Shown one piece after another: positions 1 to 5,923 of a stretch of 9,866 bases of DNA (within the stretch, counting starts at the first letter, position 1; every line of letters starts with the position of its first letter). The position numbers and the translations under genes are program-made. This DNA is from GCA-2684655 sp051278165. Lineage in GTDB: Bacteria > Planctomycetota > UBA1135 > UBA2386. A model generated the notes under the pieces. It was not told the DNA's origin. It saw only the letters and a program-made list of their open reading frames with translations, and did no database searches. The stretch is from positions 1 through 9,866 of the forward strand of contig JBNMNW010000226.1 of assembly GCA_051278165.1 (NCBI GenBank), in the 5' to 3' direction.

Positions 1-173
1 TGCAGCCAGCCGCCCATGGGCCCCGGCTGCAGTTCGTTACGCGAGGTCCAGGCTTTGGTAAGCGTCTGCTGCGTGACGTCTTCTGCCGCATGCTTGTCAT
101 GCAGCAGGTCGCGCGCCAGCCCTCGAAGGGACGTCGCGTGCGCTTGCAGTTCGCTGTGAAGTTGGTCAGACAT
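1..173 (-). CDS. ECF-family RNA polymerase sigma factor, N-terminal part (runs off the left edge)
   Basis: This is the N-terminal 57 codons of a sigma-70 family (ECF-type) sigma factor, which would direct RNA polymerase to a specific promoter set. It reads from ATG at 171-173 leftward with no stop before the window edge. Residues 20-42 carry the sigma region 2 core: LARDLLHDKHAAEDV followed by TQQTLTKAW, matching the usual 'AxxLxxDxxDAEDxxQxxxxxAW' pattern. GPMGGWL at 51-57 corresponds to the turn leading into region 2.4, where the family usually has a (R/G)xWL element. Region 4 and the DNA-binding helix-turn-helix lie outside the window. No Shine-Dalgarno sequence precedes the start. It lies 96 bases downstream of the sulfatase on the same strand, so it could be co-transcribed or have its own promoter. 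The family is clear; the regulon and any anti-sigma partner cannot be seen. Confidence 0.8.
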   Translation of the reverse strand, partial: MSDQLHSELQAHATSLRGLARDLLHDKHAAEDVTQQTLTKAWTSRNELQPGPMGGWL

Positions 174-269
174 CGGCGTGCATAGGGTTCCATGCCGCCC
201 GACGCCGATCGGTGGCAGAGAACTCGCAGTTTCTTTTGTTGCCTCATTGAGCAGGCTACACGCTGGGGA

Positions 270-1823
270 CTATCGCTTGTCGATCGCCCGCAACGGGAAC
301 AGTTCAGACGGCGTGTGCTCGGCCTCAGCGATCTTCAGCAGGCGTGCGAGGTCCTTCGGCGAGCGCGTTGCCAAGTCGTTGGCTTCGGTCGGATCCTTGC
401 GCAAGTCGTAGAGCTCCGTCACGGGTGACTTGTGCATCTTCTTCTGCACGAACTTTTGATCACCGGACCAGACCGCACGCCAGCCGCCGTAGCCGGCGAA
501 CTCGCGATACAGGAAGTCACGCGGCGCTTGTTCTTCTCCCTGCAGCGTGCGAGCGAAGCTGATGCCATCGGTGCGCTTATCGGCCGTCGCGCCGGTCATT
601 TCGGCAAGCGTTGGCATCCAGTCTTCAAACCCGGTGATGCGATCGCTGACACTGCCGGCCTTGATCTTGCCGGGCCAGCGAACGATTGCCGGCACGCGGA
701 TGCCGCCTTCATACATCGAGCCCTTGCGGCCGCGCAGTTCGCCGCACGACTCGAAGAAGTCGACGTCCGTGCCACCGATCGGGCTGTGCGTTGCGCCGTT
801 GTCCGACGTGAACACGACGATCGTGTCGTCGGCCAAGTCATATTCGTCGAGCATGTCGAGGATGACTCCGACTGAACGGTCGAGTCGCGTGATCATCGCT
901 GCATACGCGGCGCGCGGCTTGAAGTGTGGCGTGTAGCCCTTGCCGCCCGGATACGGCGTCTCTTCGAACTGCCCTTCGTATGCCTTCAGTTCTTCATCCG
1001 GAATGTGCAGCGCCAGGTGTGGAATGACCGACGGGAAGTAGAGGAAGAACGGCTTGTCCTTGTTGTCCGTCACGAACTGCTGCGCCGCCGCCAGGATGCG
1101 ATCGGGTGCGTAGTCCTTGCCAATGAAGCGCGCGTAGTTCTTCGGGTCGTTTTGGTCCTCGCCCTTCTTCAATTGGCCGCGGCCAGGCACGGGCGGTTGG
1201 TTGTTGAGCGCGATGCGCTTGTCGTTATCCCACAGGTAATCGGGGTAATACGAATGCGCGTGCCGTTGGCAGTTGTAGCCAAAGAAGCGATCGACACCGC
1301 GTTGCAGCGGGCCAGCGTGCGTTCCCGGTGGGCCCAGGCCCCACTTGCCAAAGGCGCCGGTCGTGTAGCCGACGCTCTTGAGCATCTCGCTCATCATCGG
1401 CTCGCTCGCCGGCATCGCCCATTGACCTTCGGGCTTGTGCTCCTTGTTGTCGCGCACCGCGGCGTGGCCCGGATGCCTGCCGGTCATCAATACGCAGCGC
1501 GACGGCGCGCAAACTGGCGAACCCGCATAGTGCCGCGTCAGGCGCATGCCCTGCTTCGCCAGTTGGTCGAGGCGCGGCGTCTTGATCTTTGTCTGACCAA
1601 AGCTGCCTAGCTCGCGGTAGCCGAGGTCGTCGGCCATGACGAACACGATGTTGGGCTGCTTGCGCGTCTTTTTGGCGCTAGTCATGCCTGCGAGAAATCC
1701 CATCGCGCCGCGCCGCGCTTGATCGGATTCCTTGGTGGGCTTGGGCGGTGTCTGCGCGACAGGCAGTGAAGCGAACAGTAGCAGTGCCGCAATAGGGGCG
1801 AGTGCAGAAGTCAGGCGTAGCAT
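270..1823 (-). CDS. Secreted type-I sulfatase (arylsulfatase A-like, Cys-type)
   Basis: This encodes a sulfatase of the alkaline-phosphatase superfamily that hydrolyses sulfate esters, probably on a polysaccharide or glycan outside the cytoplasm. I start it at ATG 1821-1823 (517 residues), because MLRLTSALAPIAALLLFASL and the following PVAQ form a good signal peptide; the frame stays open further upstream but there looks unlike a protein N-terminus. Visible motifs in this numbering: metal-binding ADD (Asp65, Asp66) in NIVFVMADDLGY; the formylglycine motif C-A-P-S-R at 105-109 followed by LMTGR; Lys160 in GAFGKWGLG; the second metal pair Asp341-Asn342 in FTSDNGATHS; and the GRKGSMYEGGIRVP signature near 366-379. 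The C-terminal part (GYGGWRAVW, ELYDLRKDPTEANDLA) is typical of S1-family sulfatases. It is full length. Activation needs a formylglycine-generating enzyme, which is not in the window. The substrate cannot be told from sequence alone. It ends in TAG. Confidence 0.92.
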   Translation of the reverse strand: MLRLTSALAPIAALLLFASLPVAQTPPKPTKESDQARRGAMGFLAGMTSAKKTRKQPNIVFVMADDLGYRELGSFGQTKIKTPRLDQLAKQGMRLTRHYAGSPVCAPSRCVLMTGRHPGHAAVRDNKEHKPEGQWAMPASEPMMSEMLKSVGYTTGAFGKWGLGPPGTHAGPLQRGVDRFFGYNCQRHAHSYYPDYLWDNDKRIALNNQPPVPGRGQLKKGEDQNDPKNYARFIGKDYAPDRILAAAQQFVTDNKDKPFFLYFPSVIPHLALHIPDEELKAYEGQFEETPYPGGKGYTPHFKPRAAYAAMITRLDRSVGVILDMLDEYDLADDTIVVFTSDNGATHSPIGGTDVDFFESCGELRGRKGSMYEGGIRVPAIVRWPGKIKAGSVSDRITGFEDWMPTLAEMTGATADKRTDGISFARTLQGEEQAPRDFLYREFAGYGGWRAVWSGDQKFVQKKMHKSPVTELYDLRKDPTEANDLATRSPKDLARLLKIAEAEHTPSELFPLRAIDKR

Positions 1824-1833
1824 GCCGTAGAGC

Positions 1834-2130
1834 TTAGCGAGCGCGTCGCCGACTGCGCCTACGTAGCCACGGGTAAAGCACGGCTGGCACTGTGCACAGG
1901 AATGCGAATCCAAGCCAGGGCTGCCACGGCATGTGCTCTAGCGGTGCGTTGCCGGGTCCAGAGCGCATTAGCAGCAGCCCAATGAGCAAGAGCAAGGCCG
2001 GTGGGCCGGCGAACAGAGCTGCGGTGTAGGGGATGATTAGCCATGGGTTTCGTTCCGCGCTTGGTACGACGTAGTCAATGGTCAGTAGCATCGCCGTCAA
2101 CCAAATGATCGCGAACGGGAAGCCAGCCAA
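1834..2130 (-). CDS. Small hypothetical membrane protein (possibly 5'-truncated)
   Basis: I do not recognise the family. The frame encodes about 98 residues with three hydrophobic stretches, roughly ALAGFPFAIIWLTAMLL, then PWLIIPYTAALFAGP continuing to LLLIGLLLM, then WLGFAFLCTVPAVLYPWL. A very basic C-terminal tail (RRRSRRRAR) would be expected in the cytoplasm. The only conventional start in frame, TTG at 2128-2130, falls inside the first hydrophobic segment. The frame stays open upstream to a TGA at 2230-2232, and residues GSYWIALAG just upstream look membrane-like, so the true start is probably further 5' or has been lost. It ends with TAA at 1834-1836, only 10 bases before the sulfatase start, which supports a real gene co-transcribed with the sulfatase. 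The hydrophobic pattern is seen directly; that it is expressed is inference. Confidence 0.45.
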   Translation of the reverse strand: MAGFPFAIIWLTAMLLTIDYVVPSAERNPWLIIPYTAALFAGPPALLLLIGLLLMRSGPGNAPLEHMPWQPWLGFAFLCTVPAVLYPWLRRRSRRRAR

Positions 2131-2158
2131 GGCGATCCAGTAGCTGCCTATCAGCCCG

Positions 2159-2716
2159 TTGGAGAAGCCGTCGTTTGCGTTGCGCGTGCGCTGCGAGCGT
2201 GCCGTCGAAATGCTTGTCGAGGCTGCCGATCACATTTCGAGCACGCCGAGTTGGTTCTTCGTTCAGTTTGGCTTGTTGTCGCTTCAGGAGATCGCGTTCT
2301 CGATCTCTCCGGGTGGCAAGTTCGTCGGTCACCAGCTGCAGGTGAAGTTTAGTGACCAGCCACGCGGGTTGATCGGGATCGTTTGTCCGGAGCGACCAGC
2401 CAAGCCGAGCCTGCTTCGCTATTTACCAGCCGGTGCGAGCACCTACGCCGCCGCGCCGATGGACCTGTCGGCGCTCGTAAAGATCTACGAGGATGTGTTT
2501 GCCAACCACGCGGATGAGTTGCCGATTGATCGTGAGAGTATCGAGGCCCTACTTGCAGAAGAAGGCACGTCACTTGAGGACATGGACGATCCGTATCAGT
2601 TGCTGTTCAACGGGGTGAGCGCTCTCAAATCTGCGTTCGCGCGCCACAAGGCCGGCGTCGTCGTCGGCATCGACTGCTTTGAGAAGCACCGCTATGTGTT
2701 GCGGTCGCGCTGGTAG
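2159..2716 (+). CDS. Hypothetical protein, probable 5'-truncated remnant (weakly DUF3352-like)
   Basis: This 185-residue frame on the plus strand has coherent coding character: mixed amphipathic text such as GLLSLQEIAFSISPG, then RGLIGIVCPERP, LLRYLPAGASTYAAAPMDL and an acidic helical stretch. The 'LLRYLPAG...' phrase preceded by a beta-rich segment recalls interior parts of large planctomycete DUF3352-like secreted proteins; this is from memory and weak. There is no signal peptide. The first possible starts are TTG at 2159 or ATG at 2210, with no ribosome-binding site for either, and an in-frame TAG sits at 2141-2143. Protein-like sequence (SFALRVRCERAVEMLVEAA) is already under way at the first codons, as expected if the front of the gene is missing. 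The C-terminus (FEKHRYVLRSRW, TAG) may be native or truncated. It converges with the 68-residue protein, 30 bases apart. Function unknown. Confidence 0.45.
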   Translation: MEKPSFALRVRCERAVEMLVEAADHISSTPSWFFVQFGLLSLQEIAFSISPGGKFVGHQLQVKFSDQPRGLIGIVCPERPAKPSLLRYLPAGASTYAAAPMDLSALVKIYEDVFANHADELPIDRESIEALLAEEGTSLEDMDDPYQLLFNGVSALKSAFARHKAGVVVGIDCFEKHRYVLRSRW

Positions 2717-2746
2717 TCGGCACCGTTAGGCTCGTTGACGGCCGCG

Positions 2747-2953
2747 TTAGTCGACGCCAGGCTCTTCGCAGATCAGGGCCAGGTCGTTGCACGCGTTCCA
2801 CATCAACACCATCGCCTGCTTGACGTTGGCGGTCGCAACGGGCGGTAGATCGTCGCGGCCGCTGAGGGTCTTGAGTCGCGTGTAGAGGTCGAGCAGTTCG
2901 CGTTCGTCCGCGGAGAGCACGTTGCCGAGCAGGTCGGTTGCTTCGTTAGTCAT
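2747..2953 (-). CDS. Small hypothetical protein coupled to the CoA ligase
   Basis: This encodes a 68-residue, acidic, probably helical protein with no signal peptide and no membrane segment. I do not recognise a named family. Visible elements are an amphipathic segment (ADERELLDLYTRLKTLSGRD), a short proline turn (DLPPV), and a second helix ending in WNACNDLALICEEPG with Cys55 and Cys62. The start, ATG at 2951-2953, is well supported: AAGGAG at 2961-2966 lies 7 bases upstream and overlaps the stop codon of the CoA ligase gene. The two genes are 11 bases apart and very likely translationally coupled. The tight arrangement suggests it works with the ligase, for example as a small accessory subunit, but that is inference. 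It ends in TAA and converges with the plus-strand remnant. Confidence 0.7.
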   Translation of the reverse strand: MTNEATDLLGNVLSADERELLDLYTRLKTLSGRDDLPPVATANVKQAMVLMWNACNDLALICEEPGVD

Positions 2954-2960
2954 CGTCAGT

Positions 2961-2966
2961 CTCCTT
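2961..2966 (-). promoter_or_regulatory. Shine-Dalgarno site of the 68-residue protein, overlapping the ligase stop
   Basis: On the minus strand this reads AAGGAG, 7 bases before the ATG at 2951-2953. Its first two bases fall within the TAA stop of the upstream ligase (2965-2967). It fixes the start of the small protein and implies that ribosomes ending on the ligase can reinitiate here. Confidence 0.75.
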
Positions 2967-4308
2967 AGTATTGAGGGCGAAGGTCTTGCAGGCGCTTGGC
3001 CTTGAGTTCGAAGCGCGGCAGTTCATCTTGAGCAGCTAGCTCGACATTGAAGCGCAGGCCTTCGTGCGCTTCGGCGAGGTCCTTCTTGAGTTGCCCTTCG
3101 AGCCTTGCCCACTGGTTGGCTTGCTCAGGTTTCAGCTCGACCTTGACGGTGATCTCGTCCTGCACGTCATCGCGACGCGACAAGATGATCTGGAACTCTT
3201 CGACTTCGGCGTGTTCGCGAACCACCGCTTCCACCGCTCGCGGATAGACGTTGGTGCCGCGGATCAGCTTCATGTCGTCGACGCGGCCGAGGATGCCACC
3301 TTCGTAGATGTCGCCGGTGCGGCCGCAAGCACATGTGGTGTGCGGCACCTTGCAGACGAGGTCTTTAGTCTTGTAGCGAATCAGCGGCATGAAGCCGCGA
3401 CCAAACGATGTCACGACGCGTTCGCCGCGTTCGCCATACGGCATCGGCTCGCCGCTGTCCGGGTCGAGCACTTCTTCGATGAAGTGGTCTTCGATGATAT
3501 GAGGGCCACCGGGTTGGTGATCGCACTCGAAGATCATGATGGTGCCGATCTCAGTCATGCCGGCGGTGTCGCCGCACTTGCCACCCCACATCTCTTCGAT
3601 CATTTGCTTGACCGCGGGGATCGATCCGGCCGGTTCGCCACTGACGATGACACGTCGCACCTTGCCATCCTTCTTGAGGTCGATGCCCATCTTCTCGGCG
3701 GTCTGACCCATGCGCAGCGCGTAGGTCGGCGTCGCACAGACCACGGTCACGCCCATCTCGACGATCTGCTTGACGCGTTGCTCGGTCGACATGTTGCCGC
3801 TGGCCAGCGTCAACGTGCCCATCTTCTCGCAAGCGTAGTGCGCGCCCCAGAACCCGATGAACGAGCCGTAGGAAAACGCGAAGAATACCTTGTCCGTTGG
3901 CCGGATGCCGAAGCCCCAGAACCCGTAGCACCACATGTCGGCGATCCACGACCAGTCCTTGCGGCCGTCGAGCACGCGCAGTGGCTGGCGCCCCGACGTT
4001 CCAGATGTCAGGTGGTAGCGAATCGCGTCGCTCTCCGGCCGCGTGATCATGTCGCCAAAATGCGGCTTCTCCGACTGGCACTCCATCCAGTCCTCGCGCG
4101 TCATGAACGGCAAGCGACGGATGTCATCGAACGTCTTGATTTGGTCAGGAGTGACCGATGCCTTCTCGTAGAGGCGGCGATGGAACGGGGATGTATCCCA
4201 AGCGCGGCGAACGAGCCTCTGCAGCTTGATCAACTGCAGTGCTTGCAGTTGCTCCTTGGGCAGCGTTTCGGTCTTGGGATTCCAGAACGTCGATTCAGTT
4301 GCGGGCAC
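2965..4308 (-). CDS. Phenylacetate-CoA ligase-like AMP-forming acyl/aryl-CoA ligase (PaaK family)
   Basis: This cytoplasmic adenylate-forming enzyme activates a carboxylic acid with ATP and transfers it to coenzyme A; phenylacetate or another aryl acid is the usual substrate in this family. I choose the GTG at 4306-4308 (447 residues) because GGAG at 4316-4319 sits 7 bases upstream and the protein then begins VPATESTFWNPKTETLP, the usual PaaK N-terminus. An ATG at 4405-4407 would add 33 unlikely residues. Motifs: phosphate-binding loop TSGTSG at 101-106; GMTEIGT near 250-256; RYKTKDL at 311-317; three cysteines at 319, 326 and 328 (CACGRTGD), as in the cysteine-containing PaaK lid region; GRVDDMKLIRGTNVYP near 341-356, characteristic of PaaK/F390-synthetase proteins. 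The length is normal for the family. No other phenylacetate-degradation gene is in the window, so the true substrate is open. Confidence 0.88.
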   Translation of the reverse strand: MPATESTFWNPKTETLPKEQLQALQLIKLQRLVRRAWDTSPFHRRLYEKASVTPDQIKTFDDIRRLPFMTREDWMECQSEKPHFGDMITRPESDAIRYHLTSGTSGRQPLRVLDGRKDWSWIADMWCYGFWGFGIRPTDKVFFAFSYGSFIGFWGAHYACEKMGTLTLASGNMSTEQRVKQIVEMGVTVVCATPTYALRMGQTAEKMGIDLKKDGKVRRVIVSGEPAGSIPAVKQMIEEMWGGKCGDTAGMTEIGTIMIFECDHQPGGPHIIEDHFIEEVLDPDSGEPMPYGERGERVVTSFGRGFMPLIRYKTKDLVCKVPHTTCACGRTGDIYEGGILGRVDDMKLIRGTNVYPRAVEAVVREHAEVEEFQIILSRRDDVQDEITVKVELKPEQANQWARLEGQLKKDLAEAHEGLRFNVELAAQDELPRFELKAKRLQDLRPQY

Positions 4309-4505
4309 GGTCAGGCTCCGAGAGGTGTGAGAAGTACGCGAAGCGTAGTGTCCGCGGCTAGCCGGTGCGAGCGGTCGATTCGTTACGGCGCGCTTATCGG
4401 TGAGCATCTAGTGGTTAGAACGTGACGCATTCGAGACCTCATAATCCGTCAACGACAGTCTTCCGTGGTGAGTCGTCTTTCGTCAGGCGATAGCCTGCAA
4501 TCGCT
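4309..4505. promoter_or_regulatory. Divergent intergenic region between the CoA ligase and the SGNH esterase
   Basis: These 197 bases separate two divergently read genes and must hold both promoters unless one is transcribed from elsewhere. A CATAAT at 4440-4445 on the plus strand resembles a -10 box for the esterase, but no good -35 hexamer lies at the right distance. Just before the esterase ATG are two overlapping short inverted repeats: CAGGC/GCCTG (4484-4488 with 4493-4497) and GCGAT/ATCGC (4487-4491 with 4500-4504). No Shine-Dalgarno site precedes the esterase. The promoter function follows from layout; no element is proven. Confidence 0.3.
4316..4319 (-). promoter_or_regulatory. Shine-Dalgarno site that decides the ligase GTG start
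   Basis: GGAG on the minus strand lies 7 bases before the GTG at 4306-4308. No comparable site precedes the ATG at 4405-4407. It supports the shorter 447-residue form of the ligase. Confidence 0.55.
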
Positions 4506-5738
4506 ATGTTGAGCCCGACTCGTTGCGTTCTTGCCTTCCTTAGTAGCCTCGCATTGCTTTGCAGCAGCGCGTCTGCACAGAAGCTCAAGGTCTACATTCT
4601 CGCTGGCCAGTCGAACATGGAGGGCCACGCCAAAGTCACGACGTTTGACTACATCGATGAGGACAAGAAGACGGCGCCGCTGTTGGCGAAGATGGTCGAC
4701 AAGAAGGGCCGGCCAATCGTTTGTGATGACGTTTGGATTTCGTATCTGACCGGTGCGCGTGGCAACAACGGCGAAGGTGTTGGCAAGTTGACTGCTGGCT
4801 TCGGCTCGCGTCGCAACCCCGCCGAGGACGGCGGAAAGATTGGCCCCGAGTTCACGTTTGGCCTGCATCTACAAGAGCACACCGACGGGCCGATTCTGAT
4901 CATCAAGACGGCATGGGGCGGCAAGTCCTTGCACACGGACTTCCGGCCGCCGAGTGCCGGCGCGTATGAGTTCGGCGAGCAGCAACTGGCCCAGTTTAAG
5001 AAGCAGGGCAAGGACATCGAGAAGATCAAGGCCGACAAAGTCGCGGCGACGGGCCACTACTACCGGTTGATGATGGAGCACGTGAAGAGCGTGCTCGGTG
5101 ACCTCAAGCGCGTTTGCCCGAAGTACAACGCGAAGCGTGGCTACGAGCTGGCCGGGTTCGTTTGGTTTCAGGGCTGGAACGACATGGTCGACCGCGGTGT
5201 CTATCCGACGCGTGACCGTCCGAACGGCTACGCGCAATACACGGATTGCATGGCGGACTTCATTCGTGATGTGCGCAAGGATCTACAGTCCGAAGACCTG
5301 CCGTTCGTGATTGGCGTCATGGGCGTCGGCGGCCCAATCAAGGACACCAGGAAGCGCGCGGTGCACGTCAACTTCCGCGCCGCGATGGCTGCGCCGGCGC
5401 GGATGAAGGAGTTTCGCGGCAATGTCGTCGCCGTGCCAACTTCACCCTATTGGGATGAGCAGCTTGATGAGATTGGTGGCCGCATCAGCAAGGTCAACAA
5501 CATGGCGAAAATGCTGCGCACCAAGAACAAGAACCACCCCAACAAGGATGGCTCGATGACGAAGCAGCAGCAGCGCGACTATGTGGACGACTACCGCAAG
5601 CAGATTGTCAGTGTGGAGGAGACCGCGACCCATGCGCGCGGTGCATCCAACGCTGGCTATCACTACTTGGGTTGTGCGAAGACCATGGCGCAGATCGGCG
5701 TCGCGTTTGCCGACGCGCTGCTGCAGATGAAGAAGTAG
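4506..5738 (+). CDS. Secreted SGNH-type carbohydrate esterase (sialate O-acetylesterase / DUF303-like)
   Basis: This is a predicted secreted serine esterase that would remove acetyl groups from sugars or polysaccharides. It is 410 residues from ATG 4506. The N-terminus MLSPTRCVLAFLSSLALLCS plus SASAQ is a clear signal peptide with a likely cut near residues 24-25. SGNH motifs follow in order: block I VYILAGQSNMEGHA with nucleophile Ser36; TAWGGKSLH at 135-143 (block II-like Gly region); FVWFQGWND at 218-226 with the block III Asn225; and GYHYLGCAKTMAQIG near 384-398 with the likely catalytic His386. An Asp three residues before this His, common in other SGNH enzymes, is absent (it is Ala/Asn-rich here), so a Ser-His dyad or a displaced acid is possible. 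It resembles planctomycete DUF303/'SASA' proteins. It stands alone on its strand, divergent from the CoA ligase, and ends in TAG. Confidence 0.87.
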   Translation: MLSPTRCVLAFLSSLALLCSSASAQKLKVYILAGQSNMEGHAKVTTFDYIDEDKKTAPLLAKMVDKKGRPIVCDDVWISYLTGARGNNGEGVGKLTAGFGSRRNPAEDGGKIGPEFTFGLHLQEHTDGPILIIKTAWGGKSLHTDFRPPSAGAYEFGEQQLAQFKKQGKDIEKIKADKVAATGHYYRLMMEHVKSVLGDLKRVCPKYNAKRGYELAGFVWFQGWNDMVDRGVYPTRDRPNGYAQYTDCMADFIRDVRKDLQSEDLPFVIGVMGVGGPIKDTRKRAVHVNFRAAMAAPARMKEFRGNVVAVPTSPYWDEQLDEIGGRISKVNNMAKMLRTKNKNHPNKDGSMTKQQQRDYVDDYRKQIVSVEETATHARGASNAGYHYLGCAKTMAQIGVAFADALLQMKK

Positions 5739-5770
5739 CTGGCGCTGCTGCAGTTGCTTGCCGAGCCCCG

Positions 5771-5923
5771 TTACCCGTCGCTTTGACGCTTGCGTTCGGC
5801 GCGCTCGACGAAGAACTGCACGGGTTCCACCTTGTTGACCGGCGCGAGTAACACTTCGGGATGGCGATTGGCCTAGACCCGGAACACCTCGTCCGTGAAT
5901 CCTTGGCCAACGCCGTCGACCAT
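5771..5923 (-). pseudogene. STAS-like (DUF4325) domain relic with an internal stop
   Basis: On the minus strand, directly after the kinase stop (5924-5926) and in the same frame, the codons read MVDGVGQGFTDEVFRV, then TAG at 5873-5875, then ANRHPEVLLAPVNKVEPVQ and FFVERAERKRQSDG, then TAA at 5771-5773. This matches the C-terminal half of STAS-like DUF4325 proteins, whose hallmark is 'GVxxVGQxFADEIFRVF...HPxIxLxPVNANxxVxxMIxRA'. The amber codon falls where family members carry an aromatic residue (Phe or Trp); TGG to TAG is one change. The front half of the domain (strand, helix and the 'DF.GV' strand) is absent, so this is a truncated, stop-interrupted remnant. An intact family member would be a small cytoplasmic regulator of unknown role. 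The family assignment is from remembered motifs. Confidence 0.65.

Noticed and set aside
174..269. Possible terminator between the sulfatase and sigma genes (CCGATCGG palindrome at 205-212)
   Set aside because: There is no longer stem and no following T-run on the minus strand.
924..1610. A 228-codon open frame on the plus strand
   Set aside because: It is antisense to the sulfatase and carries no motif.
1824..1913. A 30-residue upstream extension of the sulfatase
   Set aside because: It places the signal peptide inside the protein and overlaps the end of the membrane frame; the start at 1823 is better.
2075..2332. An 85-codon minus-strand frame overlapping the head-to-head junction
   Set aside because: It overlaps the membrane frame and is antisense to the plus-strand remnant; charged low-information translation. 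Considered as a missing N-terminus of the membrane protein through a frameshift, but it shows no continuity with it.
3064..4425. A 453-codon open frame on the plus strand
   Set aside because: It is antisense to the CoA ligase; low-complexity mirror composition, no recognisable motif, no start signal.
4449..4868. A 139-codon minus-strand frame
   Set aside because: It is antisense to the start of the SGNH esterase, including its nucleophile motif; treated as a shadow.
5739..5770. Possible bidirectional terminator between the esterase and the DUF4325 relic
   Set aside because: Only CTGCAG-type short symmetry; no stem-loop with a T-run on either strand.
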